38,694 bases of DNA from Pseudomonadota bacterium (GTDB taxonomy: Bacteria > Pseudomonadota > Gammaproteobacteria > Ga0077536): the NCBI GenBank assembly GCA_027618655.1, contig JAQCEL010000012.1, forward strand, positions 1-38,694. Direction: 5' to 3'. The notes below the pieces were generated by a model. It was not told where the DNA came from and made no database searches. It worked only from the letters and a program-made list of their open reading frames with translations. This document shows positions 8,389-16,219 of the stretch, one piece after another. Made by a program: the position numbers and the translations under genes. How positions within the stretch are numbered: position 1 is the first letter of the stretch; each line of letters starts with the position of its first letter.

Positions 8389-9393
8389 ATGAATGAGCTG
8401 GACTACCAGACTTATTCACTAGGTGAGGTTGAACTAGAATCGGGTGAAACACTCGGCGATGCGCGATTAGCCTACCAAACATTCGGTTCACTAAACGCCG
8501 CGAAAAATAATGCTGTATTGCTTTTGACCCACTTCGGCGGTACGCACGCGCACAGTGCGCATTTTATGGCGCCGGGTAGGGCGCTTGATCCGAATATCCA
8601 TTTCATCGTGATCGTTAATCTTATTGGCAACGGCGTTTCAAGCTCGCCGAGCAACTCTGGTGGGGCAAATTTTCCACAAGTGTCGATGGCGGATAACGTC
8701 CGTTTACAGAAGCGATTGCTCGAAGAAAATTTGGGCGTGACGAAATTAGCACTCGTCGTTGGTCATTCAATGGGTGCGGCTCAAGCATACCATTGGGCCG
8801 CGCTTTTTCCAGAGTATGTCGAGCGCGCTGCGCCGATTTGCGGATCCGCGAAAACCTCAACGCATAACGATGTATTTCTTGAAGGCATGCGCGGCATCTT
8901 GACCGCGGATCCGGTGTGGGCCAACGGCAATTACTCCGAACAACCTGTTGATGGACTAAGAGTGATGTCGCGAGCGTGGGCTGCGTGGCCACCGTCGGCA
9001 CATTTTTATCGCAACGCGCACTATAAGACACTCGGGTTTTCGTCCGCCGAAGATTTTCTCACGCGCTACTGGGAGGCAACCTACACGGCCATGGATGCGA
9101 ACAATGTTCTTACCCAAATCGCGACGTGGCGATCTAGTGATATTAGCAATAACGAACTTTATAACGGTGACTTTAAACGTGCGTTGGGGGCGATCACCGC
9201 AAGGCTCGTGCTGATGCCTTGCCTCACTGATGCTTATTTCCCGCCAGAAGATAGCGAGATCGAAATGCGCTATTTAGACAACGCCGTACTGCGTCCAATC
9301 GACTCAGAGTGGGGCCACTGGGCAGGTTCGGGTCGCAATAAACCGGACTCTGACTTCATCGATGCTCAACTAAAAGAACTCTTGGCAACTTAA
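8389..9393 (+). CDS. MetX-type alpha/beta hydrolase, candidate N-formylmaleamate deformylase
   Basis: A 334-residue alpha/beta hydrolase of the homoserine O-acetyltransferase (MetX)-like group. The nucleophile S127 sits in 'VVGHSMGAAQAYHWA'. The family Asp lies in 'CLTDAYFPPEDSE' and the His in 'EWGHWAGSG' near the end. The opening 'LAYQTFGSLN' and 'VLLLTHFGGT' are MetX-like. A methionine biosynthetic role is unlikely here, between a ring-cleavage enzyme and an amidase. In the maleamate pathway this position needs a hydrolase to remove formate from N-formylmaleamate. Classical NicD is also an alpha/beta hydrolase but shorter and from another subgroup. Assignment to that step is inferred from operon position. 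A GGAGG ribosome site precedes the ATG. Confidence 0.72.
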   Translation: MNELDYQTYSLGEVELESGETLGDARLAYQTFGSLNAAKNNAVLLLTHFGGTHAHSAHFMAPGRALDPNIHFIVIVNLIGNGVSSSPSNSGGANFPQVSMADNVRLQKRLLEENLGVTKLALVVGHSMGAAQAYHWAALFPEYVERAAPICGSAKTSTHNDVFLEGMRGILTADPVWANGNYSEQPVDGLRVMSRAWAAWPPSAHFYRNAHYKTLGFSSAEDFLTRYWEATYTAMDANNVLTQIATWRSSDISNNELYNGDFKRALGAITARLVLMPCLTDAYFPPEDSEIEMRYLDNAVLRPIDSEWGHWAGSGRNKPDSDFIDAQLKELLAT

Positions 9394-9468
9394 TAACGTG
9401 GTTGTCACTTTGTCCGTCGGGCACCGGTTGCGAGATCGAAAAAATCCTATCCTAGAGCTAGACAATCC

Positions 9469-10752
9469 ATGGACTTGATCGAACTCACGGCGTGCGAGGC
9501 CGCGCGATTTATTCGCGATAAATCGATTAGCTCCGTCGAATTAACTCGAGCTTGTCTTCAGCGGATCGCCGAACGCAATAGTGACGTTGGGGCGTTTCGA
9601 CATATCGATCCGGACTTTTCTCTAGCCGAAGCAGCACGTGCGGACCGCGAAGCACCACGCTCGCTTCTGCACGGTATTCCGTTCGCAGTCAAAGATGTCA
9701 TCGATACGCAAGATTTTCCCACCGAGTATGGGACGAAGGTCCATGCGGGGCGCCGCCCGAGCGTCGACGCGACATGTGTATCGTTAATGCGAGAGGCCGG
9801 AGCGGTGTTACTCGGCAAAGTCGTGAGCACCGAATACGCCATGTTTACGCCAAACGAAACTCGTCACCCAATGAATTTAGCGCACACGCCAGGTGGTTCG
9901 TCGAGCGGTAGCGCGGCCGCCGTCTGTGACCGAATGGTGCCAATCGCTTTCGGTAACCAGACGGCAGGTTCGTTAATTCGCCCAGCGGCGTATTGCGGCG
10001 TCTACGGATTAAAACCAACCTATGGCACTACCGATGGCACGGGTATCTTGCCACTACAGTTATATTTCGACACCTTAGGCTATATGGCACGTTGCATTGA
10101 GGATCTGCAGTCCTTTTACGGGATCGTTAGCAAGCAGAATCAAACGACGCAGTGGTGCGAATCGAGGCCAGCTAAAATCGGTATTTGCAAAACGTTTCAA
10201 TGGGAGTTTGCCGAGCCCGAGACGCAGTCGATATTGACCGAAGCCGCAGAATTGTTTGCCAAGCGCGGAAACACGGTCGAACAGTTTCACTTGCCACCGT
10301 CCTATAAGGACCTCGTGGCTGTGCATCGTCGAGTGCTGTATTCAGGTATCGCAAAGTCGCTTGACGAGGACTTTCGAAATAACTCGGACAAGATGAGCGA
10401 TCAATTGCTGGACCTTCTCAAGGAAGGTCGTCGCACGACAGTGGAAGAATTTGACGATGCTATGACATTGGCGGTGCAATGCCGTGCTTCAGTAAACGAT
10501 TGCTTTGGTGATCTAGACGCTATCATTTGTCCGAGCGCCCCGGGTGAGGCACCGCACGGCTGGGCTACCGGAAATCCGATTTTCCAGGTATCTTGGACGT
10601 TGCTCGGCGTACCCTGTCTGAACTTGCCGGTAGGGTTCGGCCCTAATGGCTTGCCGATCGGGATCCAATTAATCGGAAGACAATACGACGATAAAAAATT
10701 ATTGGCACTCGGCCAGCATCTGATGCGCGATTTGCCTCTCATCCAAGCGTAG
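9469..10752 (+). CDS. Amidase-signature enzyme, candidate maleamate amidase
   Basis: A 427-residue amidase of the Ser-cisSer-Lys signature family. The triad is visible: K75 ('GIPFAVKDVID'), cis-Ser S144 in 'PGGSSSGSAAAV' and nucleophile S168 in 'GNQTAGSLIRPA'. The conserved 'CGVYGLKPTYG' follows. It has no tail domain and the length is typical. In this operon the logical substrate is maleamate, giving maleate and ammonia for the maleate isomerase two genes later. In known nicotinate clusters that step belongs to NicF, an isochorismatase-like enzyme of a different fold, so this would be a non-homologous replacement. A GatA role is unlikely without gatB and gatC nearby. The gap to the previous gene is 75 bases and to the ferredoxin 10 bases. 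Confidence 0.82.
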   Translation: MDLIELTACEAARFIRDKSISSVELTRACLQRIAERNSDVGAFRHIDPDFSLAEAARADREAPRSLLHGIPFAVKDVIDTQDFPTEYGTKVHAGRRPSVDATCVSLMREAGAVLLGKVVSTEYAMFTPNETRHPMNLAHTPGGSSSGSAAAVCDRMVPIAFGNQTAGSLIRPAAYCGVYGLKPTYGTTDGTGILPLQLYFDTLGYMARCIEDLQSFYGIVSKQNQTTQWCESRPAKIGICKTFQWEFAEPETQSILTEAAELFAKRGNTVEQFHLPPSYKDLVAVHRRVLYSGIAKSLDEDFRNNSDKMSDQLLDLLKEGRRTTVEEFDDAMTLAVQCRASVNDCFGDLDAIICPSAPGEAPHGWATGNPIFQVSWTLLGVPCLNLPVGFGPNGLPIGIQLIGRQYDDKKLLALGQHLMRDLPLIQA

Positions 10753-10762
10753 TAAAAATTCG

Positions 10763-11077
10763 ATGCCAGAAATCAAAGCATTCAACGCGAGTGAGCTCGC
10801 GCCTAATAAGATCCGTCAATTGCTTGTGGAGGGGCACTCACCGATCGCGATATACAATTTGGATGGCGAATATTTTGCGACCGACGACACGTGCACGCAC
10901 GGCGATGCCTCGTTAGCTGAAGGAGATATTGATGGAGACGAAGTAGTGTGTCCCTATCATATGGGGACATTCGACATTCGCACTGGGGAAGCTTGTTCCG
11001 CACCGTGTGCGTTTCCGTTGAAAACCTACAATCTCAGAGTAGACGACGGCATCATTTACATCGAGATCAATTTGTGA
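10763..11077 (+). CDS. Rieske-type [2Fe-2S] ferredoxin
   Basis: A 104-residue Rieske ferredoxin of the naphthalene/biphenyl dioxygenase type. Cluster ligands are C44-x-H46 ('CTHGDASL') and C63-x2-H66 ('VVCPYHMGTFDI'). The rest ('EACSAPCAFPLKTYNLRV') is a standard small Rieske fold. It should carry electrons from a reductase to the oxygenase alpha subunit encoded at the head of the operon. Its last codons overlap the NicE start (GTGA), so translation is coupled. No ferredoxin reductase gene occurs in the window; that partner must be encoded elsewhere. NirD-like proteins share the fold, but no nitrite reductase is nearby. Confidence 0.92.
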   Translation: MPEIKAFNASELAPNKIRQLLVEGHSPIAIYNLDGEYFATDDTCTHGDASLAEGDIDGDEVVCPYHMGTFDIRTGEACSAPCAFPLKTYNLRVDDGIIYIEINL

Positions 11078-11832
11078 CCGCAAGGGTATTGCGTGTCGGT
11101 CAAATCGTGCCGAGCTCCAACACAACAATGGAGACGGAAGTGCCCGCGATGCTCGGAGCGGCGATAATCGACGAGGATGTTAAATTCACGTTTCATTCGA
11201 GCCGGGCGCCGATGAAGAATGTATCGCAGGCGGAATTGACCGCGATGAACGAACACATGTCGCGTTGTGCGCTTGAACTGACGGATGCGCGGATGGATGT
11301 CATTGCATCGGCCTGCTTAGTTGCCATTATGTGTCAGGGTCCTGGTTATCATCGGCAAACAGAAAAGACACTGCGTGACGTCTGTCGCGAGGACGCCCCA
11401 GATACGAAAATTGTCACGAGCGCTGGCGCATTGATCGATAGTCTGAACGCGATTGGGGCGAAAAAAATTTCCATCATTACGCCGTACATGAAGAACTTGA
11501 CGACGCTGGTCACCGATTACATAGAAAGCGAATCGATAGAAGTCATTGATGCGATATCGTTAGAGGTGCCGAATAATCTCAAAGTAGGTGAGCTCGACCC
11601 GCTGGATCTATTGAGTATCGTAGACAAATTGTGCGTTCGCGACGCGGACGCTGTAGTCTTATCTGCCTGTGTGCAAATGCCTTCTCTTGCTGCACTGGCG
11701 CCGACTCAAGCTAGATTTGACGTGCCAGTGTTGTCAACCGCTGCGGCGACGGTGTTTCAGATATTACGCGCATTGGATATTCGGGCTCAGGTGCCCGGTG
11801 CTGGCATGCTGTTGTCGGGCGACTACGCGTAA
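11074..11832 (+). CDS. nicE: Maleate cis-trans isomerase
   Basis: A 252-residue Asp/Glu racemase-superfamily enzyme converting maleate to fumarate, which then enters the TCA cycle. The start is the GTG at 11074, overlapping the ferredoxin stop. It gives the typical opening 'VGQIVPSSNTTMETEVPAML'. The frame is open further upstream, but those residues lie inside the ferredoxin gene and do not fit the family. Both catalytic cysteines are present: C81 in 'SACLVAIM' and C199 in 'LSACVQM'. Similarity to pseudomonad NicE runs along the whole length ('FTFHSSR', 'GYHRQ(T/S)EK', 'VPGAG.LLSG.Y'). This is the best-identified gene of the operon and anchors the view that the operon ends in maleate. Confidence 0.93.
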   Translation: MTARVLRVGQIVPSSNTTMETEVPAMLGAAIIDEDVKFTFHSSRAPMKNVSQAELTAMNEHMSRCALELTDARMDVIASACLVAIMCQGPGYHRQTEKTLRDVCREDAPDTKIVTSAGALIDSLNAIGAKKISIITPYMKNLTTLVTDYIESESIEVIDAISLEVPNNLKVGELDPLDLLSIVDKLCVRDADAVVLSACVQMPSLAALAPTQARFDVPVLSTAAATVFQILRALDIRAQVPGAGMLLSGDYA

Positions 11833-11993
11833 TGATGAACGCATTATGCGGACCATCGAAGGTGTCTTCTGAATAATCCCATTGCGACCATGGCTCGCAT
11901 TCGCGTGTGCCGCACGTCGCTATTATATTTCGATCGCCTTACGGTCAATATCGTGTTTAGATCCTAATTCGCTAGCAATAAGGGCTTCGAGCA

Positions 11994-13250
11994 TTGCGTT
12001 GGCTTTATCGGTTTTTCGTGTTTTCGATTTTCTTGATTCCGATCGGGATCGCGGCGATCGCAGCCCTGTGTCTCGAATCGGAACCGAAAGTTCCTACGCA
12101 AATTCTAATGAATGCGGCAAATGTCGATCGAGCGAAACGCCTAGTCCGTGAATACGATCCGAGAAAAATACAACCCGGCGAGGTGAAAACTGTCCGCATG
12201 AGTGCGGATGATCTACGCCTCGTTATCAACTATATTATTAGCGGTATCGGACCGGGTGGCGCGATCGTTGAACTAGACGACAATCTAGTGCACCTGCGTG
12301 CGGCCATTAACATACAAAAAATTGCCGCGGGCGGCTATCTCAACATCAGATCCACAATCTCCTCAACGAACGCCCGGGCACGTATTGAGCATCTGAAAAT
12401 TGGCCCAGTAAATTTTCCTCGGCCGATCGTGCAACTGCTCGCACATCTCGCGATCGGTTACGTTTATCGTGATTCAAATTTCGATAGGACGCATGATTTA
12501 ATTCGCGCGATAGCGATTAAGCCATATTACGTGGACGTTACCTACGCCTGGGAAACCGAGATCGTCGATGCCGTTAGAGACCGAATAATCTCGAGTGATG
12601 ATCGTGACAAGCTTCGGCATTACAACGAAATCCTAGCGCAAGAAATTGAGCGTAAGACAAGCGACGCGACTTTCGCGAATCTAGTTCGCGTGCTCTTTTC
12701 TGAGGCACACCAACGGTCAAATAGTGGCGGGGCGGCCGCAGAGAATCGCGCGGTGATATTGGTTTTAGGTGCTTACGTTAATGGTCGAAGTTTAGCGGCT
12801 TTGGCGCCGCAAGCTTCGTCCTGGACGAAGCCTCGGAGAATTCGTCTGCACATTCATGGTCGGCGCGATCTAGCGCAACATTTCGCGACTTCGGCAGCAT
12901 TGGCAATAGCCGGCGGCAGTGTGTTTGCGGATACCTTAGGCTTGGTCAAAGAGATCAATGACGCGGACGGAGGAAGCGGATTCAGTTTCAAAGATTTAAT
13001 TGCCGATAAATCAGGAACACGGTTTGGGCAACTCGCGGTGGAATCTGAATTGTCGGCACGCAAGCTGCAGCAACTAGTCTCCGCACAGATTGACGACGTC
13101 AGCTTAGTTCCCGATCCCGCGGGCCTGGAAGAAATGTTGAGTGGAGCTGAGTTTCGACGACGCTTTGGTGGCGTTGGCGGTAAACCATACGAATCCGTCG
13201 TTGCGGATATCGATCGCAGGATCGATGCTTCGCGATTGTACCGTCAGTAA
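11994..13250 (+). CDS. Membrane-anchored conserved hypothetical protein
   Basis: A 418-residue protein starting at TTG 11994. An N-terminal hydrophobic segment (residues ~5-27) would act as an uncleaved anchor or signal sequence, leaving the rest periplasmic. The C-terminal half contains a striking block, 'HGRRDLAQHFATSAALAIA', followed by 'GSGFSFKDLIADKSGTRFG' (about residues 285-345), that looks like a conserved domain of unknown function. I do not recognise an enzyme motif. It lies 161 bases after nicE on the same strand, far enough for its own promoter, and converges with the universal stress gene. Membership in the catabolic operon is doubtful. Confidence 0.7.
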   Translation: MRWLYRFFVFSIFLIPIGIAAIAALCLESEPKVPTQILMNAANVDRAKRLVREYDPRKIQPGEVKTVRMSADDLRLVINYIISGIGPGGAIVELDDNLVHLRAAINIQKIAAGGYLNIRSTISSTNARARIEHLKIGPVNFPRPIVQLLAHLAIGYVYRDSNFDRTHDLIRAIAIKPYYVDVTYAWETEIVDAVRDRIISSDDRDKLRHYNEILAQEIERKTSDATFANLVRVLFSEAHQRSNSGGAAAENRAVILVLGAYVNGRSLAALAPQASSWTKPRRIRLHIHGRRDLAQHFATSAALAIAGGSVFADTLGLVKEINDADGGSGFSFKDLIADKSGTRFGQLAVESELSARKLQQLVSAQIDDVSLVPDPAGLEEMLSGAEFRRRFGGVGGKPYESVVADIDRRIDASRLYRQ

Positions 13251-13299
13251 TCGGGTCCTTAGGCCAGTCGCGCAAGCTTACGGCCTATCCAGAGTACCG

Positions 13300-13770
13300 T
13301 TAATGGACGATTGTAACTGGGCACTTTGAGTGGTGAGCCACTTGGGTGCTGACGCTTCCTAGTAGTAGTCGCGCAACTGCCGAACGCCCTCGTGAACCAA
13401 TGACAATTAGATCAAAGGACTTATCGCTTGCGTAATCGCAAATCGCCTCTGCGGTATGTCCCCAAATTTGATCAACGTCAACGTCTGGCAAATCTCCAAG
13501 TGCGGCTTTAGTATCTGCGAGTGTCGTTTCAAGCGCTCTTCTTTCTGTTGCAGCTTTTATTTCTTCGACGTTGAGTGATGCGTCAGGTACAGCGGCAGGC
13601 CAAACGGCGGGCCCCATTGCATGTAACATGAGTACGTCATCATCATGGACGGTAAGAATAGTAATTTTGGCGCCTAATGCGCGTGCGATCGTCGCAGCGA
13701 AATTTGCTGCATGCAGTGCCCCTTCAGAGCCGTCGGTGGCGAGGAGTAGTTTAGAAATTACACTAGGCAT
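13300..13770 (-). CDS. Universal stress protein, UspA family
   Basis: A single Usp domain of 156 residues. It opens 'KLLLATDGSEGALHAANFA' and ends with the ATP-binding glycine motif 'GSRGRSAVARLLLGSVS' followed by 'CPVTIVH', so it is of the ATP-binding UspA class. A GAGGA ribosome site lies about 8 bases before the ATG. It is a cytoplasmic stress-response protein; the trigger cannot be read. It is divided from the cation exporter by 88 bases on the same strand. Confidence 0.92.
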   Translation of the reverse strand: MPSVISKLLLATDGSEGALHAANFAATIARALGAKITILTVHDDDVLMLHAMGPAVWPAAVPDASLNVEEIKAATERRALETTLADTKAALGDLPDVDVDQIWGHTAEAICDYASDKSFDLIVIGSRGRSAVARLLLGSVSTQVAHHSKCPVTIVH

Positions 13771-13858
13771 AACGCGTATTCCTCTGCGGTTGTCGTTCTT
13801 ATAACATTAGCACACGATTAACCCGAATTAATTCGAAATTTTTAAATTCGACATCGGC

Positions 13859-14764
13859 TCAGTGCCCTTTCATATCGTCCGTGCAGGGTCCGTATTCTAG
13901 TTGAACCGTTGCGTGTTGAACGCCGAACAACGATTCTAGCGCCTGGTGAATGTCGCTCATTATTCTGTCGTACTCTACCTCGGCAGAGATCCGTGCGTGT
14001 AAGGTTAGTACCGGACGTTCGTCTGTTAAGGACCATATATGGACGTGATGGACGTCAATTATTTCAGGAATCCGCATCATGAGCTGTGCGCTGACTTGGT
14101 CGGGATCAACTTCTTCGGGTGTCCCTTCGAGCAGTATATGACCTGCTTGTTTCACAATTCTATGCCCGGCCATAATGATTAGGCCAGCAGCCACTATCGA
14201 CAACAGCGGGTCCGCGCGCATCCAACCGAATGACAGTATCAATATTGCCGCACTGACAGCTGCGACCGAGCCAAGTAGATCGCCGAGGACGTGAAGCGCC
14301 GCGCCGCGCATATTCATATTTTGGTATTCACCGCTCGTGAGTGTTCGAAAAACGATGAGATTGACGATCAGGCCTATGCTGGCAATGACCAACATTGGCT
14401 CGGCCGCGACATGGGGCGGTGTGATTATCCGGCTGACCGCGGTAATTAATATCCATACTGCGATTGCCAATAACGATATTCCATTAACAAATGCGGCGAG
14501 TACTTGGAATCGGTGGTAACCGAAACTGCGGCGCAAATCTGGAGATTTCTTAGCGATGCGAATCGCAGCCCAAGCGAGCGCGAGGGCAACGAAATCTCCG
14601 AGCATATGGGCTGCGTCGGCGAGTAGCGCTAAAGATCCCGCGATTACACCACCGATGACTTCCGCCAACATGAAGCAGCCCGTGATCAGCATTGCGAAAA
14701 ATAGTCGTCGTTCGCCGTCGGCGCTATGCGGCGTAAGATGCGCGTGATCGTGATCGTGGCTCAC
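13859..14764 (-). CDS. CDF-family cation efflux transporter (CzcD/ZitB type)
   Basis: A 301-residue inner-membrane metal/proton antiporter with six predicted membrane helices. The N-terminus is histidine-rich ('MSHDHDHAHLTPH'). The two metal-site motifs H-x3-D are present: 'DAAHMLGDFVAL' in helix 2 and 'AALHVLGDLLGS' in helix 5, the pattern of zinc (with cobalt or cadmium) exporters. A cytoplasmic C-terminal domain follows ('IDVHHVHIWSLTD', 'VTLH' region). The start is GTG. It lies 30 bases after the TetR gene on the same strand, so the two may share a transcript. Confidence 0.92.
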   Translation of the reverse strand: MSHDHDHAHLTPHSADGERRLFFAMLITGCFMLAEVIGGVIAGSLALLADAAHMLGDFVALALAWAAIRIAKKSPDLRRSFGYHRFQVLAAFVNGISLLAIAVWILITAVSRIITPPHVAAEPMLVIASIGLIVNLIVFRTLTSGEYQNMNMRGAALHVLGDLLGSVAAVSAAILILSFGWMRADPLLSIVAAGLIIMAGHRIVKQAGHILLEGTPEEVDPDQVSAQLMMRIPEIIDVHHVHIWSLTDERPVLTLHARISAEVEYDRIMSDIHQALESLFGVQHATVQLEYGPCTDDMKGH

Positions 14765-14794
14765 GCAAGTGACTCGTGGTTGGAACGCAATGGC

Positions 14795-15421
14795 CTAAAC
14801 ATTACGCGGCAACGCACCACGCACTAAAGCCGATAGGATACTGTTGATTTCGCTTTGAGCGCGGCCACGAAACTTCATTTGCGCGATCATATTCGCGGAG
14901 CCAATGACTAAATGCGCTCCCCAGATAGAATTCACGTTGGCGGGAATTTGTCCGCGCTCGATCCCTTCGTCAATGATGGACTCGAAGCGTGCCACAACGC
15001 GATCTTTGAAATCGACGTACTGAGGCCAGGTTTCTTCATGCACCACCGGACCCCAATTAAGAAATACTTTGACGTAGTCAGGGTCTGTATCGATGGCATG
15101 TGCGAAAACACGCGTTATGGCGAGGAGTTTTCCTGATGCGCTTGAACTTCTGGCAGCGGCCTCGGCGACGAGGGCTTCCAGATATCGGCCGGTTTCGCTC
15201 AACACGCAGTCGATGAGTGCTTGAAGATTAGGCATGTACAAAAAAACGCTGGGTGTTGAGACGCCAGCCTCGTCAGTAACTTGAGCGTGGCCCGCGTTGC
15301 CAATGCCGTAGCCTGCGAAAACACGTACTGCACACGCAATTAGCTGGTCACGCCGTGCGGCGGGAGACATGCGAGCTGCGCGTTCTTTTAGCATCGAGGC
15401 GGTGGGTTTAGTTTGCGGCAT
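14795..15421 (-). CDS. TetR-family transcriptional regulator
   Basis: A 208-residue regulator. The N-terminal helix-turn-helix covers about residues 20-70 ('RRDQLIACAVRVFAGYG', 'VTDEAGVSTPSVFLYMPN'), followed by an all-helical ligand/dimer domain. The recognition helix is preserved. The ligand is unknown. It is immediately upstream of the cation exporter in the same direction and divergent from the AmoC-like relic, so it may once have controlled either. No strong ribosome site is seen before the first ATG; a second ATG nine codons in is an alternative start. Confidence 0.88.
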   Translation of the reverse strand: MPQTKPTASMLKERAARMSPAARRDQLIACAVRVFAGYGIGNAGHAQVTDEAGVSTPSVFLYMPNLQALIDCVLSETGRYLEALVAEAAARSSSASGKLLAITRVFAHAIDTDPDYVKVFLNWGPVVHEETWPQYVDFKDRVVARFESIIDEGIERGQIPANVNSIWGAHLVIGSANMIAQMKFRGRAQSEINSILSALVRGALPRNV

Positions 15422-15643
15422 GAGATCAAAAATTACGTGGGACTCGACAGTTCAGGCGCTGAGTATCTCGTTTTCATTATCAGTTGTTAGTGAGTCTCTT
15501 GGTGCGCGGAAAGGGTAGCAAAGATCGCTCGGTCGGTGGAAAGATTATGTTGCACAACAGTATGAACATTAACCTTGTCGATAGCTAATGACTGCTCTGT
15601 CACTAGTCCCCATCTAGAACGAAGGCAATCGACGAGAAAGCAC

Positions 15644-16100
15644 ATGAGTTCGACAGCAACCGCTATCCAAAGCGTCAACTCGAGTCGAGACGCAAGACGA
15701 TCATGGTGTGCCATGAGGTGCTTACGTAAAAGTCATCGACGCTATCCCAGTCGTCTATCTATTCGTGCGTATTTACATGCACACCTTCGCTTATTCAAAA
15801 GGTCTAGATTATTTCGAGCCCGAGTTCGCGACATTTTGGACGTCGGCGTTCTGGTTGCAAACGTTTTTCTGTGTATCGGGATTTATCGGAGCGATGGGTT
15901 ATTTGTGGATCACCCGTTAACGTTCGCCCGAGACCGTAACGCCAGAAGTTGAACTGTCACGCTACTTCAAATTCATCACTTGGCTTATTGGATATACCAC
16001 TGTGGCGTGCCCTTATTCAGCGAGCCCGCGGTGATGCCGGGCGCTGCGAAAACCTACGAAATACATCGCTCACTGTGATATTTCACATCACATGGAGCAG
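15644..16100 (+). pseudogene. Relic of copper membrane monooxygenase subunit C (AmoC/PmoC family)
   Basis: The sequence starts at ATG 15644 ('MSSTATAIQSVNSSRDARRS'). It then shifts frame near 15715 into a stretch (15723-15917) containing 'RIYMHTFAYSKGLDYFEPEF', 'FWTSAFWLQTFF' and 'GYLWITR'. AmoC/PmoC proteins have the same series (TFAYSxGMDSxEPEF...W...W...W.KTRD) at this place. A TAA at 15918 interrupts it; the same frame continues with 'TPEVELSRYFKFITWLIGY', again an AmoC-like run, to a TGA at 16032. A further frame holds 'NLRNTSLT', possibly the degraded 'RDTSFTPSH' motif. At least two frame lesions and one stop make this non-functional, and the C-terminal half is missing. No A or B subunit gene is nearby. 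Confidence 0.75.
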
Positions 16101-16219
16101 GGCTTAAAGGCTCAACTACTGGTCGGCTCCGATTTTGGTACGCTCCCTAGCATTCCTGGAATTAGTGCTGCGGTCCGTCCCGACAGATATGAATAAGGCA
16201 ATACTTTTCCGTCGCAAGC

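Noticed and set aside
8389..9393. Homoserine O-acetyltransferase (metX) for methionine synthesis
   Set aside because: The fold matches, but the gene is inside a degradative operon with no methionine genes. A biosynthetic call would rest on family name alone.
16101..16219. Possible coding remnant ('GLKAQLLVGSDFGTLPSIPG') after the AmoC-like relic
   Set aside because: It looks protein-like and ends in a stop near 16195, but it matches neither AmoC nor any family I recognise.
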